This document shows, one piece after another, positions 1 through 7,830 of a DNA stretch of 64,000 bases. The stretch's first letter is position 1. Each line of letters starts with the position of its first letter. Made by a program: the position numbers and the translations under genes. This DNA comes from Candidatus Magnetobacterium casense (GTDB lineage Bacteria > Nitrospirota > Thermodesulfovibrionia > Thermodesulfovibrionales > Magnetobacteriaceae), in contig NZ_JMFO01000004.1 of assembly GCF_000714715.1 (NCBI RefSeq), forward strand, positions 62,001 to 126,000. The letters are read 5' to 3'. The notes beneath the pieces are model-generated. The model was given only the letters and a program-made list of their open reading frames with translations, was not told the DNA's origin and did no database searches.

Positions 1-29
1 TATGGAGTTGGACATAGTAGTCTAAGGAA

Positions 30-317
30 ATGAGACTCTCAGATGACCAAATAGATTTCCTCAAGGGTGAAATCCTGGCGATTGTACCCGATGCCATAAT
101 ATATCTTTTTGGCTCACGGGCGGATAACGATAAAAAGGGCGGAGATATAGACATCATGGTACTGTCTGCCAACAGACTAACGTGGAAGGACAAGGCCACG
201 ATCAGGTGGAGCTATTTCGGGAGGTTTGGTGAACAAAGGCTTGATATCGTCTCTTTTGACTTCAACGATGAGACTCCTTTCAAAGAGATAGTGCTGGCTC
301 AGGGTATAAGACTGTGA
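30..317 (+). CDS. MNT-domain nucleotidyltransferase, MntA-like antitoxin
   Basis: A 95-aa minimal nucleotidyltransferase. The fold signature is visible: GSRAD at about residues 28-32, then the two acidic residues in GGDIDIMV near residue 40, and a further Asp in RLDIVSFD near 72. In the MNT/HEPN family such proteins AMPylate and silence the partner HEPN RNase, and a partner follows directly: the stop TGA overlaps the GTG start of the next gene by 4 bases. The ATG at 30 is preceded by AAGG only 2 bases away, so the ribosome site is poor, and the promoter lies outside the window. The family call is firm; the antitoxin role is inferred from the pair. Confidence 0.88.
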   Translation: MRLSDDQIDFLKGEILAIVPDAIIYLFGSRADNDKKGGDIDIMVLSANRLTWKDKATIRWSYFGRFGEQRLDIVSFDFNDETPFKEIVLAQGIRL

Positions 318-760
318 AGACAGAGGCCCTGATGCTAAAGGAGTTAGAACACGACCTGGGCAGATTGAACAAGGCCGTTGAGATGCTGGAGTACTCACTG
401 CGGCAGTGCAAGAAAATAGGACTGAAGCGGGCCTATTCACTGGATGAACTTGATAGATTTGAGAGCCTTACTGCCAGGTTTGCAAGGACCAGCGACATCT
501 ATACGCAAAAAATAATGAAGGGCATAACCATCATCTTAAGGGAAGATGCAAAGACCTTTATAGACAGGGCAAACCTGTTTGAAAAACTCGATATTGCCAA
601 AGCGGAAGATATCAAACTGATAAGAGACCTGAGAAACGAGATATCCCATGAGTACAGACTGGATGACATCACGGAGATATTTGAGGCCGTAATGGAATAC
701 AGCGATAAGTTGATAGAAGTTATAGAAAACACAAGGGCATACGTAAGGCTTCATTATTAG
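314..760 (+). CDS. HEPN-domain RNase toxin, HepT-like
   Basis: A 148-aa all-helical protein carrying the complete HEPN toxin motif RX4HXY as R107-NEIS-H112-E-Y114. In characterised HepT toxins the Arg and His form the RNase site, and the Tyr is the residue AMPylated by the MntA antitoxin. The preceding gene is such a nucleotidyltransferase, and the GTG start (314) overlaps its TGA stop, so the two are translationally coupled in antitoxin-toxin order. All motif residues are intact, so this module looks functional, unlike the decayed MNT/HEPN pair at 39.8-40.2 kb. A terminator-like hairpin follows the stop codon. Confidence 0.85.
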   Translation: MKTEALMLKELEHDLGRLNKAVEMLEYSLRQCKKIGLKRAYSLDELDRFESLTARFARTSDIYTQKIMKGITIILREDAKTFIDRANLFEKLDIAKAEDIKLIRDLRNEISHEYRLDDITEIFEAVMEYSDKLIEVIENTRAYVRLHY

Positions 761-767
761 GTCTGAG

Positions 768-807
768 GGGAGGGCGGAGCCGCTCCCTTTCTTTCTTCTT
801 CTCTTTT
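768..807. terminator. GC-rich hairpin with T-rich tail
   Basis: GGGAG..CGG pairs with CCG.CTCCC over 768-787, with a GG bulge and a tight loop, followed by a pyrimidine run rich in T (788-807). It sits 8 bases after the HEPN gene and just before the end of the converging BY-kinase gene, so it could stop transcription from the left. The sequence resembles one end of the composite repeat seen near 3.0 and 49.0 kb. Confidence 0.55.
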
Positions 808-2992
808 ATGGCAGATACCTGTATGTCATGTAACGCTTGCCGTAGAGGCTGCTGACGCTGTACTTGTTCAGCACGACCGCTACGGAGGCTGAGTTTGCCT
901 TCTGCAGATTCACCAACACATCTTCCATGACATGCCTGGGACAGCGACCTGACTCTACGACGAGCAGGACAAGCCTGCCGATATCGGAGAGCAACATGGC
1001 ACCATCGGCAAAGAGCACTGCTGGGGTGTCTATCACCACGTAATCGTAATGCGCCTCAAACACACCGATGAGCCTGTTAAACCTGTCGAGGTTGGCTGCC
1101 AGGACGTTGTCGGCAACCACGCTGCCTGCAACGAGCAAGTCCACGCCCTCAACGCCCTGAATCGGCACGCCCGACAAGTCCTCCACCGCCATGTCCTCAG
1201 CGACCACCGGCAAGTAATCCGACAACCCCGGCTCCCCGGAGACGCCAAAGTACGTGTGCAACGACGACGACGCACCGGCGGCATCTATCAGGAGCACCTT
1301 CTTGTCGGTGGCCGCCATGGCCCTGGCAACGTTGGAGGCAACAAAGCCCTTGCCCTCACGGCGCAGGGCGCTGGTTACGATGATCGTCCTGAGGGGGGCA
1401 CTGGTGCGGTTGAGATACGTGATGCTGTTGACGACGGTCATAAACGGATGTATAAGGTCCGAGCCTATCCCGCGACGCTTCGTCCTGAGATACGGCAATA
1501 TGCCAAGCAACGCAAGGCCGCTAAACCCCTTGATGTCCTCTGCCGTGGCAACCCTGTCATCCACGTACTGGTGCATCAGCGCCGCCGCAACACCAAACAC
1601 GCCGGCAAGGAGCAGCGCCAACGTTAGAGCGATTGGCCGATAGGGATGCCGGTGCTTGGAGGTCGTGTGGACGATGGCAGGCTCGATCACCGTGAAGTTG
1701 GACATAGCCGCCTTCTGTGCCAGACCCATCTGGTACTGATACTGGAGGAGCGTCTTGTAGATCGAATCCGTCACCGTGGCATCGAGCTTGAGGAGGTTAA
1801 ACGTGTAGTTCTTGTCTGACATGTCACGCAGTTCGTCCTCATACTTCTTTATGATCTCCGGATAGGCGCTTAGGTGAGACTCGTTCAGCGTCAACTCTAT
1901 GTACTGGTCTACGAGCTTGCGCCTTACGTCGATGTAGAGGCTGTCCATGTTGAGGTTGTTGGTGTCAAAGACCTTTTCAAGCTCCTTGCGCATGAGTTCT
2001 TTAAGTGCGGCGATCTGGTTTTCAATATCGATAACACTTGGATGATTACTTGTGTACTTGGTTTTTGTCTCAGCCAGGGACAGGTTCAACGCAGTCAACC
2101 GCTGCTGATAGTGACTGAGCATTTCGGTTGTCACCAGGGATTGAGGCTCGTTGTTCTTTTCCAGTTTGTCCCACTTGAGCTGCTGCTGAAGGCGGCGGAT
2201 TGCTGCATTGGACTTCAGTACCGCTATCTTGGTGCTGTAGAGGTTCTTCTTCCATGCGGCGAGGTTGTCGATGATGGCCGATACCTGTGTGTCGATGGAG
2301 ATGGCGGTCTCCTTCTCCTGGAAGTTTTTGATGGCCCTGAGATTGCGCATGTGGTCAATCTTGACATCCGTGACTATGTCGGCCATGACGTCTCTGGCCT
2401 CATCAAAGGAGTCGAGGATGCGCTTGCGTTCGGCCTCCTTGATGGCCGTTGCCATGGCATTGGCGATGTCTTTGGCCTGTTGCACATCGGGGGATGTAGC
2501 CGTCACTATGTAGACGTTGGTGTCCTCATGCTGTTTGACCTTGAGGTGCGGGCGCGGAAAAATCAGCGCAACCAACGAGGACTCAAGCAGTTCCTCGGCT
2601 GTCATGTCCTTTTGTGTGTCGTCTACGTTTACACCGAAACGCTTAAATATCGGTCTCGTAAACGGAAAACGCCGCATCACCTTGTATCGCACGCGCTCAC
2701 GGGTCAGGTGGAGGTCGTCGATGACCCCCTGGACGACCGGTCTTATCGTTGCGTATGCCAGGTAATCCGCCCTTTCGGTGTCGTTAAACTGAAGCAGGTC
2801 TGCGCTGAGGCCCATGGATTGGTTCAGGGATGCAGCGGCAATGGTCTTTTTCAGCATCACCCTGGCGCTTGAATCATACCAGGGCGTGATCGCAAAGGTC
2901 AAGACCGCAACAGTCAGGAAAAAGACCAGAAACACAACAATGCCCGTCCAACGTCTCCGCCACAGGATGTCTAAGAATCGCTTGAGTTCCAA
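806..2992 (-). CDS. Polysaccharide co-polymerase fused to BY-kinase domain (Wzc/GumC-like), degenerate P-loop
   Basis: A 728-aa inner-membrane protein for export or chain-length control of a surface polysaccharide. The N-terminal Wzz domain starts with a TM helix (about residues 14-36), a long periplasmic coiled-coil part follows (190-420), and a second TM lies near 455-475. The C-terminal third (from about 530) is a bacterial tyrosine-kinase fold with a Walker B-like VVIDTP and a C-terminal Tyr cluster (YGKRYMTYRY). The Walker A loop is abnormal: the usual PGEGKST reads RREGKGF, so the Mg-binding Ser/Thr is lost, and Walker A' reads LLIDAAG instead of LLIDAD.R. Kinase activity is therefore doubtful. 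No other polysaccharide gene adjoins it. The fold call is secure. Confidence 0.9.
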   Translation of the reverse strand: MELKRFLDILWRRRWTGIVVFLVFFLTVAVLTFAITPWYDSSARVMLKKTIAAASLNQSMGLSADLLQFNDTERADYLAYATIRPVVQGVIDDLHLTRERVRYKVMRRFPFTRPIFKRFGVNVDDTQKDMTAEELLESSLVALIFPRPHLKVKQHEDTNVYIVTATSPDVQQAKDIANAMATAIKEAERKRILDSFDEARDVMADIVTDVKIDHMRNLRAIKNFQEKETAISIDTQVSAIIDNLAAWKKNLYSTKIAVLKSNAAIRRLQQQLKWDKLEKNNEPQSLVTTEMLSHYQQRLTALNLSLAETKTKYTSNHPSVIDIENQIAALKELMRKELEKVFDTNNLNMDSLYIDVRRKLVDQYIELTLNESHLSAYPEIIKKYEDELRDMSDKNYTFNLLKLDATVTDSIYKTLLQYQYQMGLAQKAAMSNFTVIEPAIVHTTSKHRHPYRPIALTLALLLAGVFGVAAALMHQYVDDRVATAEDIKGFSGLALLGILPYLRTKRRGIGSDLIHPFMTVVNSITYLNRTSAPLRTIIVTSALRREGKGFVASNVARAMAATDKKVLLIDAAGASSSLHTYFGVSGEPGLSDYLPVVAEDMAVEDLSGVPIQGVEGVDLLVAGSVVADNVLAANLDRFNRLIGVFEAHYDYVVIDTPAVLFADGAMLLSDIGRLVLLVVESGRCPRHVMEDVLVNLQKANSASVAVVLNKYSVSSLYGKRYMTYRYLP

Positions 2993-3018
2993 CTGCTACC
3001 TATCGTGAAGAAGAAAGA

Positions 3019-3135
3019 AGGAAGGCGGCGGAGCTTCTTTTCCGCTCCAGGGGGTGAGGCACCCCTGCCATAAAAGTCGCACCTGGCCCTCCTTAAACCT
3101 CCCCCGCAAGGGGTCCAGACCCCTTGACCCCATAA
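3019..3135. repeat. Composite GC-rich intergenic repeat, copy 1
   Basis: It contains GGGGGTGAGGCACCCCTGCC (3051-3070) and a perfect palindrome AAGGGGTC-CA-GACCCCTT (3108-3125) running into CCCCTTGACCCC (3120-3131) and an AT-rich tail. The same blocks in the same order recur near 14.4 kb and, inverted, at 49.0 kb. Partial copies lie at 4.65 and 58.83 kb. Here it fills the space between the dehydrogenase and the BY-kinase gene. Hairpins of this kind could act as terminators or mRNA stabilisers. Confidence 0.7.
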
Positions 3136-3172
3136 TAGTTACACCTAAGTTTATATATTCATTCATATATAT

Positions 3173-4339
3173 TTATATGGCAATCATGCACTTGCCGTCT
3201 TGTCTGTCCGTGGATTTTTTAAATGCGCTCAGGACATCCTTAAACGGGTATCTGGCGGTGATTATGGGGCCGACGTTTAGTCTTCCCGATGCCAGTAGCC
3301 TTATTACGTAGTGGTAGATGCCGCCTCCTGCGTGTCCCCTACTGCCGATGATGCTGTTTGCCTCGGTGACTAGCCTGTCCAGGGTCAGTGTTGCCGTTGA
3401 GGCGGCCCTGCCCAGATATATTACCTTTCCGTTGGTTGCTACACACTGCTGCATCTGTGCAATAGTATATGCCGCAGCTCCGGCTGCCTCAACTTGCACC
3501 TCAGCCCCTGCCCCTTGGGTGAGATTCATGACCTGTTGTGCAGCGGTGACGTTGTTGTCGCTCAGGGAGTTGACGTTGAAGGTGTAGTCGGCGCCCAGTG
3601 TCGTGGCTATCTCCAGCCTGGAGTCGATGCAGTCAAAGGCGATGATCATATCCGCCCCTGCCAGTTGAGCCAGGGCAACGGCTGCAAGCCCGATGGGTCC
3701 CACCCCGTAGACTACTACCGTAGCCCCCGGTTTAAACCCACCACCGCTGACAAACATCCCGTTATACGCACACCCGATGGGTTCGATCAGCGCCCCCACG
3801 TCGAAGAGTTCCTGCCCGTCGTACCTGAGTGCAAGGCAATCTATGTCCCAGCAATGGCGTTCCTTTGCGGCGACGAATTCTGCCATCGCGCCATTGCGCG
3901 TGATGCCGACCAGTTCGACGCTCTTGCACTGGTTAAAGGCACCGCTTTTGCAGGCCACACATACCCCACACCAGTAGATGCTCTCTACGGCCACGCACTG
4001 CCCTACCCTGAAATTTGTGACCCGTTTGCCAATACGTTGCACCACGCCCGTGTACTCGTGTCCGATGATACAAGGTAGTTTCACTGGGCCGGAGAAGAGG
4101 ACGTAGCCGTCGTCATCCTGCTCATAGAGGTGCAGGTCTGACCCGCAGATGCCGCAACTCCTAACGCGGATAAGCAGTTCGTCGTCATCGATCTCCGGCT
4201 CCAGCACGTCGCAGACCTCAAAGGTCGGATAACGCCAGACCTTGCTGCCAATGACGGCCCGCCGCTGTTGGCGCTCCACGGCGCTTACCGGATAGTCCGC
4301 CCTGGGTAGCCACTGGCCGTCTGCTACTAAAGCCTTCAC
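3173..4339 (-). CDS. Zinc-dependent medium-chain dehydrogenase, scyllo-inosose 3-dehydrogenase-like
   Basis: A 388-aa MDR-superfamily alcohol dehydrogenase. Catalytic-zinc residues are visible in CGICGSD (near 63) and GHEY (near 93). Structural zinc is carried by the cluster CGVCVACKSGAFNQC (near 125). The Rossmann motif GVGPIGLAAVA lies near 215. The N-terminal GSKVWRYP block and the C-terminal GSRGHAGGGIYHYVI block match, from memory, the family of the Thermotoga inositol-pathway enzyme (NAD+ oxidation of scyllo-inosose) better than threonine dehydrogenase. No inositol genes adjoin it, so the substrate is unproven. The gene appears monocistronic and is followed by a GC-rich repeat. Confidence 0.82.
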   Translation of the reverse strand: MKALVADGQWLPRADYPVSAVERQQRRAVIGSKVWRYPTFEVCDVLEPEIDDDELLIRVRSCGICGSDLHLYEQDDDGYVLFSGPVKLPCIIGHEYTGVVQRIGKRVTNFRVGQCVAVESIYWCGVCVACKSGAFNQCKSVELVGITRNGAMAEFVAAKERHCWDIDCLALRYDGQELFDVGALIEPIGCAYNGMFVSGGGFKPGATVVVYGVGPIGLAAVALAQLAGADMIIAFDCIDSRLEIATTLGADYTFNVNSLSDNNVTAAQQVMNLTQGAGAEVQVEAAGAAAYTIAQMQQCVATNGKVIYLGRAASTATLTLDRLVTEANSIIGSRGHAGGGIYHYVIRLLASGRLNVGPIITARYPFKDVLSAFKKSTDRQDGKCMIAI

Positions 4340-4765
4340 ACTATATCCTTAACATCACCGCGCTATCCTCAAGACCTCCGCTGCAAGGTGGCCAGTCCAC
4401 TTGCCCCCTCCCTGATGTACTCCTGATGTGTTGTAATGTAATTCAACTCCATATAAAAAATGACCAATATTGCCTGGTCATGCAGCATCTGCTCAGTCTT
4501 TAAGAGATTACAGCCCATTGTCTTTAATCTTTCAATATTAACGCAATTTCCACACTAAAGTCAACCCTTGGTACAGGCCAATCGCATTTGGTTGGAAGAT
4601 AAAAGAATAGGGGGGCCAGCCCCCTTTTATGCCGGGAGTCGCTGACCCCTTGACCCCTTTATATGCATTTTTATTACCACTTGTTATCCACTAAGAATTT
4701 ATGCAACCATTGCCAAATTGTACTTGCTATTTCTATTCGCATTAAGATATAATAAAGGCTTAGAT
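4340..4765. other. Intergenic stretch with AT hairpin and partial repeat
   Basis: There is no gene in this 426-base gap. It holds a small inverted repeat, ATGACCA (4460-4466) and TGGTCAT (4475-4481), which on the minus strand is followed by a T run and could be a weak terminator. Further right lies a partial copy of the GC-rich repeat with CCCCTTGACCCC at 4646-4657. Base composition drops sharply towards AT-rich after about 4650, marking the left edge of the next cassette. Confidence 0.5.
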
Positions 4766-5452
4766 ATGGTTGACACAAGTTCAATAGTTTTATTGGGAAG
4801 TTTTATCCCTATGATCTTTCATCCTGAGTGGTTTGAAAGATACAAGATATTGCCGCTTCAGGATACCCAATGGGCAAAGGGACATTGTCCGGAAATAGTA
4901 GAGCTTAAAGATGGTTCAGGTGCTATTGTAAAGCATCCAGCAATATATGTTACCAACGCAATAACGCAGCTTAACTTTCAATCATTGAGTTTTAAAGTAA
5001 TTAATAATAGTTTCTCTTGTGAAACTAAGGAAAGAGGTTCTTTTGATACTATGAAGGAAGTTGTTATAAAAACTTTCTCTATACTGGAACATACTCCAAT
5101 AGATGCCGTTGGTATAAATTTTGTCGGATCGCTTGAGGTGAAAAAAAAGGCCGATACAGTTTTGAAATCTATATTTATGAAGAATGACTTAGGCAGTATT
5201 TTTGGAGATAACTATAATGTTGGTAGTAACATCATTATAAAAGAAGATACAAGAATAATCAGTTTTAAAGTTGACAGTTCACTGGCTAAAGATTATATGA
5301 TTGATTATCAAATAAATTTTCATTCAAATATTGAAAAGGACGAATCTATTAGTGCAAACAAGGCTGTCGATATTGTAGCAAACAATTACGATTCCAGTTT
5401 AGCGTATACGGTAAGGATACTTCAATCTCTTTTAGGAAAATACATCACATGA
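4766..5452 (+). CDS. Unknown protein, first gene of AT-rich three-gene cassette
   Basis: About 228 aa from the ATG at 4766, chosen because AAAGG lies 7 bases upstream; the open frame extends back to 4718. I do not recognise the family with certainty. Visible traits are a hydrophobic N-terminal segment containing GSFIPMIFHPEWF, a central LEHTPIDAVGINFVGSLEV segment, and an alternating beta-rich pattern without signal peptide or convincing TM helix. The general plan recalls the TIGR04255-like group of uncharacterised proteins, a weak resemblance from memory. It overlaps the next gene by 4 bases (ATGA). Codon use is strongly AT-biased compared with flanking genes, which suggests horizontal acquisition. 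Confidence 0.7.
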   Translation: MVDTSSIVLLGSFIPMIFHPEWFERYKILPLQDTQWAKGHCPEIVELKDGSGAIVKHPAIYVTNAITQLNFQSLSFKVINNSFSCETKERGSFDTMKEVVIKTFSILEHTPIDAVGINFVGSLEVKKKADTVLKSIFMKNDLGSIFGDNYNVGSNIIIKEDTRIISFKVDSSLAKDYMIDYQINFHSNIEKDESISANKAVDIVANNYDSSLAYTVRILQSLLGKYIT

Positions 5453-5973
5453 TGAATACTGAAAGAATAAGAGAGCAATATTACTTTAATGATTTATTAG
5501 TCGATCTTCAACAAAAACATGAGAGAACCACATCTACGGAAGATATAATACATAGACACAATAAAACGGACTCCAACTTTGAAAATAGAGATAGAACACC
5601 ACATTCTTATAACCAAAGTCAAAGGACTAAAAGAGAGAGAGAGACAATAAAATTTTGGTGTATAGGAAAAGTTATAAGGATAAATGAGAAAGACGGGTAT
5701 TTCGAAGCATCTTTAAAAGACATAAAAAACAAAGTGGAACTTATTGCTGAATTCAGTATTGATGCTGCTTTTGATGATGATGACGATAAAAAATTAACGT
5801 TGTATCCTAACGCAACATTTATATATTATATATCTCAAATACATGGGTATGGAAGTCCTAAGATGGAGTTTAAATTTGAGTTTAAGCCTCCATACATCTG
5901 GCAGAAGAATGATGGCAAAAAGGCAGCAGAAAAATATCGAGAGTTATTCCCTGACGATCCTGAAATTAATTAA
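5449..5973 (+). CDS. Unknown protein, second gene of AT-rich three-gene cassette
   Basis: A 174-aa protein of unrecognised family. The N-terminal 65 residues are highly charged and low in hydrophobics, probably disordered. Residues 68-150 look like a compact beta-rich domain (IKFWCIGKVIRI at its start, YYISQIHGYG near its end), followed by a charged tail with a DDDDDKK stretch near 104-110. It starts inside the stop of the upstream gene (ATGA overlap) and ends 3 bases before the metallo-beta-lactamase-fold gene, so it almost certainly works with both neighbours. It has no catalytic motif, and an adaptor or immunity-type role is only a guess. Confidence 0.68.
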   Translation: MMNTERIREQYYFNDLLVDLQQKHERTTSTEDIIHRHNKTDSNFENRDRTPHSYNQSQRTKRERETIKFWCIGKVIRINEKDGYFEASLKDIKNKVELIAEFSIDAAFDDDDDKKLTLYPNATFIYYISQIHGYGSPKMEFKFEFKPPYIWQKNDGKKAAEKYRELFPDDPEIN

Positions 5974-5976
5974 TTC

Positions 5977-7116
5977 ATGCCCAACTTTCCTATAGATTGT
6001 CTTACACCACCCAAAGATAATGAATTGGAGGTTACAGTATTTGGTACGGGGTACGGAGAATCTATCGTAATGCACGTCCCTGGTATTGGCTGGGGAGTAA
6101 TTGACTCCTGCATCATGGAAACTGATAATGGAAGTAAAATAGTCCCTCCTCTTGCCTATCTTACTGAATTACAGACACCACCTGAGAATTTATCTTTCAT
6201 GATACTAACTCATCCTCACGAGGATCATTATATGGGGTTTGACGTTATCTTGAAGCATTATACAGGACATATCTCAAAGGTCTGCCTATATGCAGGTAAG
6301 GGAGTGAGAGAGTTGAAAAAGTATACTGCAAAAAAAACAATTGCAGGAGCTAATATGGATAATCTTGTGAAAGTGTTTAAAGCTGTTGATATTATAAAAA
6401 ATGGTGGGGCAACTTTACGATATTTGAGTGAGATGACAAGTGTTTTTGATAAAAGAAATGTCCTGATTAAAGATTACGGTAGCACGGACATTTCAATGAC
6501 GGCGCTATCACCAAATGCAATCAGTATAGACTTGTATACTGATAAATTGTTTAAGGCAATACCTGAACCAGGCTTACCAGTACATGAGTTAGATGATACT
6601 TTACATAATGTAATATCGGTTGCATTGTTACTAAAAATTGGAGAGTTACAGATAATCTTAGGAAGTGATCTTGAAACCGGAACAGCAGTTCATAAGAATG
6701 GCTGGATTGGTGTTTTATCTAATCGTGATATTCCGTTGTGGGCCAATTTTGTTAAGGTCTCGCATCATGGCTCAAAAAATGGGTTCCATGAATTTGCATG
6801 GGATGAACATTCTTCTAAAAAGAAACCTTATGCGTTCATCTGTCCCTTTTATTACGGTAGTAACAGATTACCTGATGGGGAAGAGGTTGGCACAATAAAT
6901 AAATATTGTGAGAGTTTGGGAATAGTCTCTGCCGTTCAATTTGATGATCAATTGAATAAACATTATAAAAGAGATATCATCCAGGTTTTTAAATCATGTG
7001 TTAGAAATATAAAGGTTCTAAATAAATCTAAGACTCCAGGTCTTCTTAGAATTCGATTTGATCTTTACGGCAATATAACAGAAACCCGTGCTGTAGCGCC
7101 TGCTGTATTGCTTTGA
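5977..7116 (+). CDS. ComEC/Rec2-like metallo-beta-lactamase-fold hydrolase
   Basis: A 379-aa soluble MBL-fold protein. The metal-binding motif HxHxDH is present as HPHEDH near residue 78. A downstream acidic residue lies in ILGSDLETG (near 229), and SHHGSKNGF near 267 supplies the His of the ComEC-type subgroup. The N-terminal segment FGTGYGESIVMH is typical of that subgroup. ComEC-like MBL domains act on nucleic acid or nucleotides, but the TM channel of ComEC is missing here, so this is a free-standing enzyme. It is the third gene of a tightly packed AT-rich operon with two unknown proteins, an arrangement common in anti-phage or conflict cassettes. The substrate is unknown. Confidence 0.85.
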   Translation: MPNFPIDCLTPPKDNELEVTVFGTGYGESIVMHVPGIGWGVIDSCIMETDNGSKIVPPLAYLTELQTPPENLSFMILTHPHEDHYMGFDVILKHYTGHISKVCLYAGKGVRELKKYTAKKTIAGANMDNLVKVFKAVDIIKNGGATLRYLSEMTSVFDKRNVLIKDYGSTDISMTALSPNAISIDLYTDKLFKAIPEPGLPVHELDDTLHNVISVALLLKIGELQIILGSDLETGTAVHKNGWIGVLSNRDIPLWANFVKVSHHGSKNGFHEFAWDEHSSKKKPYAFICPFYYGSNRLPDGEEVGTINKYCESLGIVSAVQFDDQLNKHYKRDIIQVFKSCVRNIKVLNKSKTPGLLRIRFDLYGNITETRAVAPAVLL

Positions 7117-7219
7117 TAAGTGCATGATTTGCGATTGCCCTTTAGGGATTTGCCCTCCCTCAGACTTTTTTAGTTGTTTATGGCATAATAGACAGTATGA
7201 CCAGTAAAGACGTGCCACG

Positions 7220-7777
7220 ATGAAGACCCTGCTGCACATATGCTGTGCCAACTGCGCCCTCTACCCGATAACGACGATGACTCAACGCGGCATAGAAGTC
7301 GATGGCCTGTGGTTTAACCCCAACATACATCCCCTGACTGAGTACATGGCAAGGTTGGACGCACTCAAGACCCTTCAGTCGGCCTGGAATCTCAACATAC
7401 ACTACAATAACCACTACGGCCTGGTAGACTTCATAAGAAACGTAGTAAACAAGGAAAACGACCGCTGTATGTACTGCTACACGGTGAGGCTCCAGGATAC
7501 CGCCCAAAAGGCAAGACAAGACGGCTACGATGCCTTCTCCACCACCCTACTTTACAGCATATATCAGAGATATGATACAATACTGGAGGTAGGGAGATTG
7601 ATGCAAGTAAGCTATGACGTAGAATTCTACATCGAGGACTTTCGCAAGGGTTGGAAGGAGGGCATCGGGATGTCCAAGGCACTGTCCCTGTACCGACAGA
7701 AGTATTGCGGGTGCATATACTCGGAGATGGAGCGATACCGCAAAAAGGCCACCGGTATCGTTGTGCCAGGTGGATAA
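7220..7777 (+). CDS. queH: Epoxyqueuosine reductase QueH (DUF208)
   Basis: A 185-aa QueH-family protein that reduces epoxyqueuosine to queuosine in tRNA, the last step of the pathway; it is the non-orthologous alternative to the cobalamin enzyme QueG. Diagnostic cysteines are present: C8, C9 and C12 in HICCANC, the CMYC pair near 81-84 and CGC near 163-165, which hold the Fe-S cluster and metal site. Length and motif order are normal. The next gene, queA, makes its substrate and starts 53 bases downstream on the same strand, so the two final Q steps are co-transcribed. The start ATG has a weak ribosome site. Confidence 0.92.
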   Translation: MKTLLHICCANCALYPITTMTQRGIEVDGLWFNPNIHPLTEYMARLDALKTLQSAWNLNIHYNNHYGLVDFIRNVVNKENDRCMYCYTVRLQDTAQKARQDGYDAFSTTLLYSIYQRYDTILEVGRLMQVSYDVEFYIEDFRKGWKEGIGMSKALSLYRQKYCGCIYSEMERYRKKATGIVVPGG

Positions 7778-7830
7778 GGGACAACATGGGATAGCATGGA
7801 ACAAATAGGACGGTCGCTACGGACACAAAG

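Noticed and set aside
1874-2872. 332-codon plus-strand frame opposite the BY-kinase gene
   Set aside because: The minus-strand protein is a clear Wzz/BY-kinase; the antisense product has no domain.
7117-7219. Possible preQ1 riboswitch before queH
   Set aside because: No pseudoknot-type hairpin plus A-rich tail could be traced; the stretch looks like a terminator tail and a simple promoter.
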